Source: Nothophaeocryptopus gaeumannii
Lineage: Eukaryota > Ascomycota > Dothideomycetes > Mycosphaerellales > Mycosphaerellaceae
Length of the DNA stretch: 64,000 nt
Assembly (NCBI GenBank): GCA_031771865.1
Contig: JASISA010000001.1
Coordinates: 1,736,001-1,800,000, forward strand
Direction of reading: 5' to 3'
A model generated the notes under the pieces. The model had not been told where the DNA came from. It ran no database searches and saw only the letters and a list, made by a program, of their open reading frames with translations. Position numbers and translations under genes: made by a program. Below are positions 43,342 to 54,711 of the stretch, piece after piece; the stretch's first letter is position 1, and every line of letters starts with the position of its first letter.

Positions 43342-44417
43342 TTAGCTTGCCTGGCTGTGGGCACCCTCTGCGCTCCTTCTCTCACTCAAGGGCATGCTCG
43401 TGACCCTAGTCTTGGCCTCATCGTCGCTCAAGCGGTAGAGATACTCTTTTGGCCGCGCGTATCCATCTTCCTCCATGGGCTTTGACTGCTGCTCGTAAAA
43501 TTTCCGCTCCGCTACGTACCAAGCACTGACCAGACGGCGGTACTTCTCCCAAAGGGCATTAGCGCGTTTCTCTTGCTCTTACTCACACTCTTCTTCCTCC
43601 CACTTTTCATTCTCCCACTCTTGAGCTTCAGACATCGCAACAATCATCTGGAGCATACTGAAGAGGTAGTCGAAAACCTCTTCGAGAGTCAACTGCTTGC
43701 CGAGGTACGACTCCTGCACATCCCAATTGTCATGGGAGAACCCATAATCGATGTTGAGATGAAGCTCGACGGCCTCTGGATCGCGAACGTTGCAGATCTT
43801 GATATTGCGCCAGAACGCGGTTGGCGTGTTGTGCTTCGCTGCCCAAGCTCTCACGATTGCTGCATTGTACTCAAGCTCGAGCACGTCGTCCAACTCATAT
43901 GCAATCTCTAGGACTTGTGGCATGACAGAGGCATCGGCTGCGGGGTGTTGCGCTCTATTACGGATTCCTTCTGCTTGGTTTTGGCTGATCTCGATCCGTG
44001 GCAAGGTCAGTTGAGCTCCCAGCCAGTGCAGCGGAGCGTGCTTCTCGAGGAGACCGTTGGAGGACTTGATGTCGATAGGAGCAAGGAACATCATTTGCTT
44101 CAGCTTGATGGAGCCCTCGATAGTCGCAGCGAAGATCTTGCTGACTCGGCGAGCGACGAACAAGGTACGAGATGGTCGATGAATGCGGCCGGCCTTGTCC
44201 AAGCAGTCATCTTCGATCGCAGCCTGCCATAAGATGTTCTCAAGCAATTCGACGGTGTCGAAAACTTGGGAGGCTGCGACACCTATGTGCTCTATGAGAC
44301 TGTCAGCGGCGTAATAATCATATCCTGTGCGACGCACGTACTCTGTGCGGTGATTGCGGTCATGCTAGACTCGGTCGAGGTTTGAGGAGGCTGCTCAGCG
44401 AGAGCCGAGTCCGCCAT
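43342..44417 (-). CDS. F-box-like family protein
   Basis: Exons 44417-44342, 44291-43583 and 43525-43342; introns of 50 bp (GTACGT...CTCATAG) and 57 bp (GTAAGA, GCTAAT, GGTCAG). Product 322 residues. F-box-like segment after the first splice: SQVFDTVELLENILWQAA ... RRVSKIFAATIEGSIKLKQM. The second half has FWRNIKICNV, a conserved YLGKQLTLEEVFDYLF helix and an acidic tail, then YVAERKFYEQQSKPMEEDGY. The 57-bp intron is a multiple of three but contains TAA, so without splicing the protein would stop 61 codons early. F-box proteins usually recruit substrates to SCF ubiquitin ligases; that role is only inferred. Confidence 0.75.
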
Positions 44418-44884
44418 TGCGGCGTTATGTGTCGTGTTAGAGTGGTCTTTAGATATCCCGTTGCCGAGAGAGGATGTTGGCATTGACTTTGATGTTCGAG
44501 GTGGATGATAGCGGAAAGGATGTAGAGACGACAGAAGTCTCCGTTTGCAACTTGCCGAAGGCAAGCACACGGACTTGAATACTGCCTATGAAGCTGACGC
44601 GAATAAACAGCTTTAATGTGCTCCAGATCGCAAATATCCACACAAGTGCATAGTGATATTCGATACGGTGGTACCCGGCACTTGTGCGCATACATTTACC
44701 TGCTCGAAACTGCAGCAGCTGAAGTTGGCCAAAGCTCACGCTAGTGTTCAAGGGTCTAAGGCCTTCAGAGCCGCGACTTGTTCAACCCTGAACATCCATA
44801 CACAACAAAGGATTTCCTTTCATCATACCCTCTGCCTCACAACAAAGAGATCTGCGCACCATTACCAGCCGACAGCCAAACACA
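44418..44884. promoter_or_regulatory. shared promoter between two F-box-family genes
   Basis: A 467-bp head-to-head interval between family members on opposite strands, so both promoters lie here. No known site was recognised. Confidence 0.45.
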
Positions 44885-45730
44885 ATGGCTACCTCCTCGA
44901 CATTCGCCGGACCCACGGCCTCGAATGCGACTCTTAGAGGCGCTGCGGCGGCAGCTAAGGTCTTCGCCATCCCAGAGCTCCTCGAGAATATCCTCCTCCA
45001 CGTCGCCGCTCACGATCCTCCACTCACCGAGAATGGTAGCGGCTTCCTCGCCCGCGATGGCAAGAACCCTTATTCACACAGCTACATCAAGAAACCCGTC
45101 ATCTGCCTCTTCCCACTCCGCCGAGTCTCCAAAACTTTCCGCAACATCCTCGAGTCCTCACTTTACCTCCGTCAACTCGTGTTCCTCTCGCCAATCGACC
45201 TGAAGAAAGTCCACCCAAGCCTCCTTGGTGGCCTTCTACCAAAGCACCCTCTCATCGACTGGTTCCTGGCCTACATGGGCTTCGTGGATCTCATATGCCA
45301 AGACGACATGGAATACGAAGAAGACGCCACCGAACTCCGCGAGGCCGTTCTAGCTTTCATGGGGCGCATCAACCGCGCCAACGGCCACAATAATGGGCAG
45401 ATCACTTTCGACAATGACTCCGATCGTGTTGATGCGATCGGTGCGAGACTGACCAAGTATCCTGAAGCTTCGTGTCGTGGTATCAAGCTCTGCAATGTCG
45501 TGGACGCTGAGCCGGTGAAGATCTACTTGTGCGAGGAAGACCTTCTCCTGGAGCACTTCCTCCAAAAGGAGCTTACTGAGGGTTTGCGCTTTGGGGCGGA
45601 GGCGGCTCTTGGGGATTTCTTTGAAAAGTTGTGGGAGTTGCGTGAGAAGGTGGAGCAAGTGCAAGAAGAATGGGTTGTTCGCGTAACGATCCGGAACCGC
45701 ACTGTCATCAAGCGGAAGTCGGGGATGTAG
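44885..45730 (+). CDS. F-box-like family protein
   Basis: Intact intronless frame of 281 residues. An Ala-rich start is followed by the F-box-like AKVFAIPELLENILLHVA and PLRRVSKTFRNILESSLYLR with LVFLSPIDLKK. The second conserved half has CRGIKLCNV and AALGDFFEKLWELREKVE. Shares architecture with the divergent neighbour at 43342-44417, but has lost or never had introns. Function unknown; substrate adaptor is the family-based guess. Confidence 0.82.
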   Translation: MATSSTFAGPTASNATLRGAAAAAKVFAIPELLENILLHVAAHDPPLTENGSGFLARDGKNPYSHSYIKKPVICLFPLRRVSKTFRNILESSLYLRQLVFLSPIDLKKVHPSLLGGLLPKHPLIDWFLAYMGFVDLICQDDMEYEEDATELREAVLAFMGRINRANGHNNGQITFDNDSDRVDAIGARLTKYPEASCRGIKLCNVVDAEPVKIYLCEEDLLLEHFLQKELTEGLRFGAEAALGDFFEKLWELREKVEQVQEEWVVRVTIRNRTVIKRKSGM

Positions 45731-46241
45731 TGGGATTTGACAGAGGCGAAACGAGGCGAAGGGGTCATCGTCATCGAGGGAGATTTGGGAGAGTCTACGC
45801 GTTGGAGTGTTTGCATCGGCAGAATTTGGGATCGCATGATGAGGTGAAGCAGGCACCAGCTTCAGAAAGACGGAGCAGAGGCGAACAGTAGACAGTGTGG
45901 CCTTGAGTACATGGGTCCGCAGGATTGGCTTCCGTACTCTGGCAAAGAAGCGTTGGAGGCGACATGTTCATAAATAGAATGAGAACAGTAAAGGTGGAAG
46001 CCAAGTAGCACTGAAGATTCCATCGTTCGGATAGTTCGTTCGTTGAAACGGGACTAAGTATTACTCGTACGATACATTTAGCGCGCGAGTGCTGTAGTCG
46101 TTGATCCCTGAGCCAATGCCAAGTGTCTGTGTCCAGCTCTTTACCAGCCTTCAGCTCTGATAGGGCCGAGGAGATTCGAATTTGCACTGTCGATAGACAG
46201 CTGTTTGACTTCGTCTTGAGCAGCTTTCCTTCTCACGACGG
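45731..46241. other. intergenic, nothing recognised
   Basis: 3' flanks of two convergent family members. No gene supported. Confidence 0.4.
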
Positions 46242-46750
46242 TCATAGCTTTTTCATGCGCTCAAATGATACTCTCATCTCCTGCTCCATGATCCGCAGTC
46301 TCTCATTTGCATTCTTGCGCTCTGTAGCAAAGGTGTTGGCTCGTACGAGCACCTTGAGATAGCGATCAAAGCACTCGCCCAGCGTAGCGTCAGCCTTGAA
46401 GCTCCACTTGAGTTCTCCAGTTTCTGTTTCAAGCAATTCCAAGCCCAGTTCCAGGCTATAGTCCCAGCGTAAGGTGAGTGGCTCGCTAGCTTTGGCATTG
46501 GCCATCTTGATCTTTCGCCATGATGCGTCGGGGCTGTACCAGCGGTGTTGGCCATGACTGCAAGGGAATCAGCGAGATACTTGAAGTGCACGCTCCGCAA
46601 CGACTTACCAGGATAGAGTGAGCGATTGGCGTCGTCTGCGACGAGCGCGCCGGTGAAGATTTTCTTTAGCTGAAGATCAGTCGATGAGATTCCTCGGTCT
46701 TGGACTAAGCTATTCAGGTCGGTCACATTGAACTTGTCGGATTCGGTCAA
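46242..46750 (-). pseudogene. F-box-like family, degenerate partial copy
   Basis: The upstream part (from 46750) reads STDLQLKKIFTGALVADD, similar to the segment after the F-box. A good intron (GTAAGT at 46608, GCTGAT, TTGCAG ending 46558, 51 bp) follows. The family landmark DASWRKIKMANAKA and the LGECFDRYLKVLVRA helix lie in a different frame from the spliced upstream exon, so a frameshift near 46510-46560 is inferred. The F-box itself is absent. Confidence 0.55.
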
Positions 46751-47262
46751 CTTCTGTCCATGTGTGTAGCATCTGCTGAGTAATTGCGAGCTGGTGGCGA
46801 ATGGCAGATGTCCGTGTCGGAGGTGTTCTTAGACAGAGAGAAGCGCAAGTGCAGCTTTAGAGAGCTTGAGGGGTGTGTGTGCCAAGCCACCTGTTGCGCC
46901 TCTCCGCCGTTTGCATGTGAATGTGAGCTGACGGAGACGGAAGGCGCCACTGCGACTCAAGCAGAGGCCAAATGAATGCATGTCATCATGTCCAGAAGCG
47001 GTTGCTCAATGACAGGAGTTTCCGTTAACAATGTGAGACAAGGACTGGGACGTACCAATTGTAATAACTTGATTTCACTCCGTACTAATATCAGCTCATC
47101 CACGAGCTTCCCGCCGAAACGCCACGCTAAATATCAGTTTCATGCCGCGCTCGAAGTATGCCAAATATCCACGCCGATTATCCTTTCCCATCCTTTTCAT
47201 GCAGGCGTCTCCGGCGAGTCTGCACGGATGCCGCCTGATACCGTAATGCTGGCCATTGATTT
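46751..47262. other. intergenic, nothing recognised
   Basis: No gene seen. Includes the 3' flank of TAF6. Confidence 0.4.
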
Positions 47263-48612
47263 CTAGATCGTCAAATCCTGCTCCAGCACCGCCTTGACCA
47301 GTGTGCTCCTCCCACTCTCGAAGACCTTGGTCCCAATCGTCTCGCCCACTGCATCCACCAGCCTCTGTTTCAGTGCTTCACCTTCTGGATGACCATTTGC
47401 TTGTGAAGTGCCTGCCGCATCTTGCTCCAGCGTCTCCAAAGCTTTCAAGATGGCCTGTACCACGTATTCTCCCTGCTCACGTTTGCTCTCGTCTTTGAGC
47501 TGCTCCGACAGGTGTGCATCGTACGCTTTCAAGTTTGGTAGTATGAGTGAGCGCACGCCAGCTGCTCCAGCGATCATAGTCAGGCCGAGCACTGCGCCGT
47601 AGTGCGTCCCGAAGGGCTTGTGGGAGTCGAGAAAATGCTTCAAACAAGATCGTGCTATCCTTGGCTTCAGCGTGGAGGACGTCGGTCCGTACTTGCGCGC
47701 AATAGTCGAAAGCAGGCTGGCGGAGTAGTCGCGCAGGGAGAAGTGCGTCGTCGCGCCGTCGGTCGCTGAATTCCCAAGGTGCTTGCCAACCAAGCAGGTC
47801 AATACTGGCGGCACAGCTGACGGAACGTATGGCGCAATATACAGGCTCGGGTTGTCGAGTAGGGATGCCACCAGCATCATCATCTGCGTGAGGATGAAGA
47901 TTGACTTCAGGTTGTGAGTGACCTTGTCAGCCACGAATTGGATGAAGTATGGTACCAGCTGGTGCAAGCCTGGATCTGATCGCAAGGACGCGAAAGCTGC
48001 AGTTCTGTATTCCTCGTTCGGCTCGTCCAGTATGGCAGCGCATATCCGCTCGAAGTACAGCTGCAGCTCCTTCGATAGCACATGCTTGACCAGCGGCTTG
48101 ACCGAAATATTGTCGTTCCCGCTCACTGCTGCCAATGTGTTTGCATTCTGCCCCTTTGATGCAAGCTCTTGATTCCTTTGATCCGCGTGTGTCGGATTCT
48201 GCGGTATGCTCGGCTGTACGCCCTCCACTGCCAGCCAATGCGCTGTAAAGCTGATCTCACGCGGAACTTTTGGGAGCGGCGCATTTATGAGCTTCTCAAA
48301 ATCGACCTCCTCATCCTCGACGTAGAACAGCGGCTGCCCCGGTCCTATCGAAGCCTCGCCGAATCTCAGAGGTCGGGTCGATTCGTACCCGTAAAGTGGT
48401 TCCACATCAAGTACTCGCAGCGCTTGAGATATGTCTTGTGTCGTGAGAGTTGTCCGTTTGGCGTGTCGCATGAACTTCAGCGCCTCTTCCAGTACTTGGC
48501 TGATGCGGTATTCCACGTCCCGCGCAAGGTGTTCGGCGACTTCGCGGTTGATTGATGCGATGCCTACCGACTCGGCGACGTCTGTCACGTTCTCTGGATT
48601 CCAAACCGACAT
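47263..48612 (-). CDS. TAF6: TFIID/SAGA subunit TAF6
   Basis: Intact single frame of 449 residues starting MSVWNPENVTDVAESVGIAS. Residues about 5-70 form the histone fold (EVAEHLARDVEYRISQVLEE, TLTTQDISQALRVLDVEPLY), which pairs with TAF9. The conserved link PREISFTAHWLAVEGVQPSI follows, then a C-terminal HEAT-repeat domain (about 180-400; LVPYFIQFVADKVTHNL, LIAPYVPSAVPPVLTCLVG-type helices). It acts in the nucleus in RNA polymerase II pre-initiation complex assembly. Length and order match fungal TAF6. Confidence 0.96.
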   Translation of the reverse strand: MSVWNPENVTDVAESVGIASINREVAEHLARDVEYRISQVLEEALKFMRHAKRTTLTTQDISQALRVLDVEPLYGYESTRPLRFGEASIGPGQPLFYVEDEEVDFEKLINAPLPKVPREISFTAHWLAVEGVQPSIPQNPTHADQRNQELASKGQNANTLAAVSGNDNISVKPLVKHVLSKELQLYFERICAAILDEPNEEYRTAAFASLRSDPGLHQLVPYFIQFVADKVTHNLKSIFILTQMMMLVASLLDNPSLYIAPYVPSAVPPVLTCLVGKHLGNSATDGATTHFSLRDYSASLLSTIARKYGPTSSTLKPRIARSCLKHFLDSHKPFGTHYGAVLGLTMIAGAAGVRSLILPNLKAYDAHLSEQLKDESKREQGEYVVQAILKALETLEQDAAGTSQANGHPEGEALKQRLVDAVGETIGTKVFESGRSTLVKAVLEQDLTI

Positions 48613-49479
48613 CTTCGCCGCCTCTTAATGCTCCTGCGCCGGCAGGCGCTCACTTCGATGTCGCTGTCGCCGGATGCGTTCGAGATCGCGGTGGAGTACG
48701 TTTGGATGTTCGATTTCGATTTCGATTCGCGTGGTTGGTATCGAAGAAGTCGTAAAGTGCGGTGTACGTAAGTGGAGTTTGACGAGTGTTCTGTGAGGAT
48801 GCGCGACTGAGGAACATGTGACAATGGCGGGTTTGTTTGTTGCGACCTCGAATTCACCTGCAGAGCTGGAGGACGTGACTACCGCGGATTGCTCGCATGC
48901 CAAGACTTTTGGTGCAGAGGTCTGAAACTCTATTTGGGCTGCATCACTTTCGCAACTGCATGAAGCTTCCTCTCTACAAACTCCATCACACGCGAGCTTC
49001 GGAGCATCAACTGTGCTTTGATATCAAGAAGTGGACTAGCTTACTCGGTTCAATTGGAAATTTCACCGTTTTGCTCGTCTACGGCATCGGTTGCCAGGCT
49101 CCCGCATTTCCAAACACGAGTTGCGGAACATCGCCAGCTTCCACAAAATCGGGATCGGAATGATTGCGCGCCTTTCTTTGCAAACTCGCTTTGCGATGAT
49201 CAGGTCTATACGACCTTGACCTCTCTGGCGCGCATTTCGAAAACGTCGTCATTCCCACCGCTCAATTCCTGGACGCTACCCAGCTGAGCTCCTCTTCTTC
49301 CAGACCTTCACCTAGATCACCGTGACGGCCCTGGTGGCCAGTGGAGTCCAACGGACGAGTTACTTGCCCGTAAAAGATCCTTATCCTGGATTGCCAGCTG
49401 ACATCTCGTGTCCGACCCCAGCTTACTCTCCGCCTCGAAGAATCTCCTCGCCATGTCCTTCCAACCGACATCTTCGCTC
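48613..49479. other. intergenic, nothing recognised
   Basis: TAF6 promoter side and spacer. No gene or repeat supported. Confidence 0.4.
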
Positions 49480-50330
49480 TGCGGCAGCCATGCAATGCTG
49501 CTGCAGACCTTCTGACTCCTCAATCCGCGCCCTTTGCATCGTGATCGGCGATCATGCTGACGAGGATGGGTTGAAGAATTCCGTATTTGTCCCACTCCTC
49601 GATACCCGAGTATATCGTGTAACACACCTCCTGAAATATATCGCCATAGTGGCCAAGCTCTCTCTCAGAGCGATAGATGACATTGGTCATGACGTCGAAA
49701 GCGCCTCTGAGCTTCTCGTCTCCTTCAAGCCGAATGACGCAATCGTGGGCGGCCGGGATAGCGACTTTCTATCGACTGCGAGACGTACTGGTTTCGCGCC
49801 GGACAGGAGCTTCATCTTCCGCCAGGATGCTTCCTTCCTCAATCGGGGATCGTCGTCTTTGGCTAGCTCCTCAAGATTGGAGAAACTTCCATATTCCGGC
49901 ATCCATTGCATGCGATCTTCAATGAGCCGGGAAAAGGACGGTGTCGGCCAGGGCCGTATTCGAGTCGGTCGCCATATCTGAATGAAACTTGCACGTGCTC
50001 AATGCCAAGTATATCTTTGATGTTCGGAATTTTTTGATATGTGCATGATGCAAGGAACAAGCGGATGCAGTTTCCACGTTGAGCTTGATGGATCGAGAAG
50101 ATAATGAAGGCCGTATCTGGAGTCGAGGTCCACGACAGCGTTGCTTGTGTCGTACTCGAGGAGCATGGCGCAGCGCAGGGAGCTCGACTGGGCAATGATG
50201 GCTTCCCAGCGCTTACAGACGCGCTGGGCGATGAAGAGATCTTTGACGCCCTCACTCCAGTGAACTGAACCATCATCTTCCAGCTTGTTATCACTATGGC
50301 GGAGCTGGAGCATGATGTTTTCGAGGAGCT
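49480..50330 (-). pseudogene. F-box-like family, degenerate copy
   Basis: At about 50350-50290 the minus strand reads LAITELLENIMLQLRHSD, the family F-box opening, followed by AQRVCKRWEAIIAQSSSLRC. No in-frame ATG precedes it. The frame then stops at 49999, and the second-half landmark KEASWRKMKLLSGAKPV appears in another frame (about 49835-49785). A further frame continues as GAFDVMTNVIYRSERELG. At least two frame changes make this a likely pseudogene, though an unrecognised intron could explain one of them. Boundaries are approximate. Confidence 0.5.
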
Positions 50331-51595
50331 CTGTAATGGCCAGAGCCCTCGAGGTAGCGGTCGACGTGGTGACGAGTCTAGCCAGTCTAATGCGCGTATG
50401 TCAAGGTTGCTTGCGCCGTCTAGCTGAGAGAGTGTGTGCGTGTGTTCGAGGGTTTGGTTGCAGCTGTTCTGACTGGTGCCGCGCCAAGACAGCGCTTGGG
50501 CCGCTTTTGCCTGCCTGTGCCTGGACATGTGAAAGTATCCTGGTTGGCTAAACACTTTAGAGGGAGCTGCGGAAGTTGGCCTCGTTATCTGGGTCACACA
50601 ATCGAATTGCTAGCAATTCACCTTTCTCACTTGAAAATGGAGTGTGAATAACGATTGCCCCGCTCACCAACAGCAGCAATCATTTTCAGCATCTTGTGCT
50701 TTTTTTGATATTGCTGAGTCCAACAAGAAGCAGCCCAACTGCCGACGAGTGCGTCTAAGAGCAAGCCTGAAGACAGGCGAACAACTCTGCTGAGCGATAC
50801 AACAAGACCACCAGCATCTCTCCTCATCAGACATGCAATGCACGAGATATCACGAAAGATCGACGTTGCGTCTAACACTGTTGATCAAAGCTTGGCTTGA
50901 GCTTCAGTCAAAGTCAATCCTCGCACTATCAACTACATTTCCTCATCAGCCGAGGGCCGATTCGTCAACTTGACTACACTACTTGCTAGATGCGTACCAT
51001 CACTGTACGTCAAATTCAAACATTGTTTGAAGCAGGTACGAGCAACCCAAGCACCTGTTCAGCAGAGGCTCACTGAATCCTACAGCCCTGCAACGGTGTC
51101 AAACTGTCACCAAACTTCCTCTCTAGAGCCTCAACCGCCACGGTCTGAGCTCCGTCGTCCATAGGTCTGGATGCTTCCACCTGCTTACTGGAGAAGATCT
51201 TGTCATGCCTTGGGTAGAGGCTGTTCCACATGCAATACGCTACGCCACTTGCTTCATGCGACGAACGACTACCATCACCAGAACCCTTGTAGAAGTCTAC
51301 TACCGAGACGGATCGGCCTGATTATCTTATCCTGGTTCGGACGATGCTGCTGCGAACCTGCTTTGAGTTGTGATGGCAATGAAGGAATACTTTTTGGCGA
51401 AAGAGCACGCAACGTACGTTGAGAGACGTTGATGGCGACGTGACAAACGGTGAGGCATATACCTGAGATGGTAAGTATATCTACTGTCTTTCTTCTCCTC
51501 TCCAAAGAAATTTTGGCCGCAACAAGTCACACGCTCCCAACATAACAACCTCAGAACAACCTGCACCTCCACCAAATACAGCCAACAACGCAATC
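50331..51595. other. intergenic, nothing recognised
   Basis: About 1.2 kb with no supported gene. The CAAC-rich leader of the small secreted gene occupies the last 60 bases. Confidence 0.4.
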
Positions 51596-51829
51596 ATGAA
51601 GATCACTTTCGCCACCATCGTCGCTCTGGCAGGCGCTGCCATGGCCAACCCTCTCCCAGCTCAGACCGTTACCGTCACTTGGCCATACACCACCGTTGTC
51701 ACCATACCATCCATCCCAACCGCCATTCCAAGCTTCCCAACCAAGTTCCCTGAGACGACTGTTACGATCACTTCTCCATTCACGGCGACGTTCACGGCGC
51801 CTCTGCCTCCGAAGGGAAGCTTCGTTTAG
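51596..51829 (+). CDS. small secreted Thr/Pro-rich protein
   Basis: Intact 77-residue frame. Signal peptide at about 1-17 (MKITFATIVALAGAAMA), then a Cys-free mature part rich in Thr, Val and Pro with repeating TVTxTxP units (TVTVTWPYTTVVTIP, TTVTITSPFTATFTAP), suited to O-mannosylation. It may be a wall-associated or secreted peptide. Function unknown. The start has a good context (caatcATGaag) after a pyrimidine/CA-rich leader. Confidence 0.7.
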   Translation: MKITFATIVALAGAAMANPLPAQTVTVTWPYTTVVTIPSIPTAIPSFPTKFPETTVTITSPFTATFTAPLPPKGSFV

Positions 51830-52239
51830 ATCATGGGCATTTGAATGAGGTAGCAGGGAGGGGTTTGAATGAGGTACGTTGCGATATCTAGAGGGCATTG
51901 GATTGTGCTAACGAATGGTTTGATAGAGCAATGAAGGTGCGAAGCTGCAGGGCAGGACCGCAGTATTACGATGTGATAGTGACCATAGACTACGAATATT
52001 ATCTCCTTTGTAACTTACTCCGAAGATCGCACCATGGGCGGCTCGACAGCATTCCTGGGCAGATCTAAGCCGATTCCAATTTAATCTTTGCCTAAAGAGA
52101 AGGAATATCTGTCGTCCTGACTTCCGCTCAAGCTTCAAGCAACTACAGCCCCTAAGCCCTCGCCCAAATTAGTATGAAATTCAGCACGAGGGAGGCCATT
52201 AGCCTACAAGTGCCTTGCATCTTGCTCGATGTAACTTCC

Positions 52240-52440
52240 GAATAGCTTTTATATTTTTTCCACTCGTACACTCAAACACCCACGCAACTTTTACACTCAA
52301 ACACTTGGACACTCGGACAATTTTTCCGCTCGTGCACTTGAATACTCGGATAACTTTTACAATTTTTTCACTCGCGCACTTAATCACTCATGCAACTTTT
52401 ACTCTTAAACACTCTCGCACTCAGTTTGGCCGTTACGTGC
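52240..52440 (+). repeat. degenerate tandem CACTC-rich repeat
   Basis: Recurring units of roughly 35-45 bp built from acttttac, cactc and cactcggac/ata elements, lying about 120 bp outside the left end of the pogo-type transposon. Origin unknown. Confidence 0.5.
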
Positions 52441-52556
52441 GTTCAGGCCATCACTATCTTCCTCCTCGGTTACTTTCGTTGCTGAACATTATCCTCGACC
52501 CAATCCAGTTAAGTCCTTTACTAACGTTAGCGTCAACCCTCGTTGCCCTAGCTATA

Positions 52557-54688
52557 GAGGTTACCCCCACGTAACGCACAGCCGCACGTGACGCACAGAT
52601 CCATCCTTCTATTCACATATCTTTCTGCTCATATAACTCAACAACGGCTAAACCGATTATTACGATATTCAAGGATCTTGTAGAACAAGCTATAGGCTTT
52701 CATTTAAGCTACTTTTTATGTCTTGAATCGGGCTGGTTGTCGAATAGGACGCTTCGACCTATTTGAAGCCCGAATTGGAGCTCCTTGGTTAGATACTACT
52801 TCAGGAGCGTCTAGAGCAACTGGCAGCACAACGATAAGTTGCTTGCGTTTCTTTGGCTTCTTTGTTGACTGCTGAAGGGCCGCTTGGAGTTGGTTAGACA
52901 CTGCCTTATCGTCTTTTGCCCTGAGTTTGGCAGCAGCTTTTTCAGCTACCTGTCTTTCCTTCTCTACCTTCTTTTCTAGCCTGTCCTTTTTACGCATCTC
53001 AATAGCAACACGTTTCTAAAATGCTTTAGCCTTTGCTTCTTCCTTCTCAACCTGTTTTTGAGCCTCAGCATTCACTTTATCGTCCTCTTTCTGCTTGTGA
53101 AAGTCCTTTGCCTGCTGAATCTTCATAGGGGAAAAGAAAATAGCTGCATTATTTTCTTTGGCTCTAAAATCTTCGAACAAACCCTTGCCACGCTTCCTCT
53201 TCTTCTTCTCGTGGAAAAGGGCAGTCTTAAAGCCCTTATTCTTAGCCTTGAGGATGGCATTTTGCGTAGTAATTGACATGAGGCTATTGGAAAGCTTGGA
53301 CATCTTGTAGGCATGAGTTTCAGTAAGGCTCTCGTTAACAACGTCCTTAAGAAGGTTCCTGAGTTTTCTCCAGTTACTTGCTGATAGTATAGACGTTGAT
53401 GAATCCCCTGTAGCTGGCCTTGACTGTTGTTGGTCGTCCTTTTCTGGCTTGTGAATCTTGGCAAGCACTTCTTCAGGGTTGAAAGGAAACAAGCCTGTCT
53501 TTTTCCAACCTGAGGCTATATTCTTGCTTGTGAATGCCTTTGTCCACGCTGGCCAGAAGAGTTGAAGGAAATCACGCTTAGTGACTGAAGATAAGCCTTG
53601 GCAGTTGTGAATAAAGGTGTCCAGCTGTTGGCTATGGTAGGTACCCAATGGTGAGAAAAGAGAGACATCCAGAGGCTGAAGCCGGTGCGTAGAATGAGGA
53701 GGATATATAGCCACAAGTATTCGGTTGCTATTACAGTACTCAAGGAAGCCCATGTTCACATGAGAGCCGTGACACTCAACAAAAAGGAGCCTCCAATCCC
53801 TCCGAGCTTCAGCCTTTGTAAATCGATTAAAGACTTGCTGTAGCCAGGCCAAACCAAGCTTATTATCTGTCCATCCATTCTCTGAGGAAGCCATGAATAA
53901 TTGGTGAATTGAAGTGTCCAGATCCTGGACCTAAGTATCCTGGATATTGCCGGTTTTTGCTTGGTAGATCAAGGCTGGAGGCAGGACAGTAAGGTCTGCA
54001 CAGATACAGGTAATAACTGTAATCCACTCTCTATTTCCATCTTGAGTGTTGCCTAAGAGCTTGCTATCCTTCCAAGCCTTCTTTGTAAAGATTCTCTTTG
54101 CCTTTGTAAGGAAGCCGATTAAGAAGCCCTTTTCATCCATATTATAGCTGTTTCCTTCTTTTATATCATACTGAGCCATCTTCTTCTTTAGCAACTCAAA
54201 GTATGCAGAATAGTGGTACCAATTATCTGCCTTTTGACGGCTAGCATCCATAGGCTGCAAATACCGAGAAGTTATGTGTCCTGACCACTTTTGTACGAAT
54301 CTTGGCACCCAGCTCTTTCCTAGGTATTTCTTTGCGATATCGTACACGAAATTGGAAAGCATTGCAGGCGTTGGAGGGAGGCCTCTCTCGGTAAGGGTAT
54401 TTATATAATCGACGAGTGTGCGCTCTTGTTGTTTGCTGAGAATAGACTGGTCTTCGGCTTTGAACTAGCTGGATTGCTGGACGCCTCTCCAGCGCTTAGA
54501 TAACTTGGAGCGCTCAATACCATACGTCCTTGCTGTAGCGGAAATGTTAGGCTCTTCTTGACCATTCAAATCAGCTATCGCTTGCTCAATTTGGTCCATG
54601 TTGTGTAGAGATATCATTGTCTAAAGATAGCTGAAAATCTACGAAAGTGTGCGTCTCGTGCGGCTGTGCGTCACGTGGGCGGAACCCT
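52557..54688 (-). mobile_element. pogo/Fot-type Tc1-mariner DNA transposon
   Basis: 2,132 bp with terminal inverted repeats of about 42 bp; the aligned core gttacccccacg... against gttccgcccacg... matches at 34 of 38 positions. TA dinucleotides flank both ends (52555-52556 and 54689-54690), as expected for Tc1/mariner target duplication. Each end carries two tandem copies of a CACGTGACGCACA-like motif, possibly transposase binding sites. The interior is one minus-strand transposase frame with three stops, so it is non-autonomous now. Confidence 0.92.
52716..54599 (-). pseudogene. pogo-family transposase with three TAG stops
   Basis: 628 codons in one frame from ATG 54599. N-terminal helix-turn-helix (NISATARTYGIERSKLSKRW), then a CENP-B-like DNA-binding part (RGLPPTPAMLSNFVYDI), then the DDE domain: first Asp in YNMDEKGFLIG, second position ECHGSHVN (Glu where Asp is usual), third Asp in LQPLDVSLFSPL. 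The C-terminus is Lys/Glu-rich and coiled. TAG stops at 54465-54467, 53931-53933 and 53016-53018 interrupt an otherwise uninterrupted frame. No indel is present. Inactive copy. Confidence 0.92.
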
Positions 54689-54711
54689 TAAACCCTATCG
54701 TATTGACTTAC

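Noticed and set aside
43583..43585. TAA at 43579-43581 as a nonsense mutation in the F-box gene
   Set aside because: A 57-bp intron with GTAAGA, GCTAAT and GGTCAG removes it and keeps the frame.
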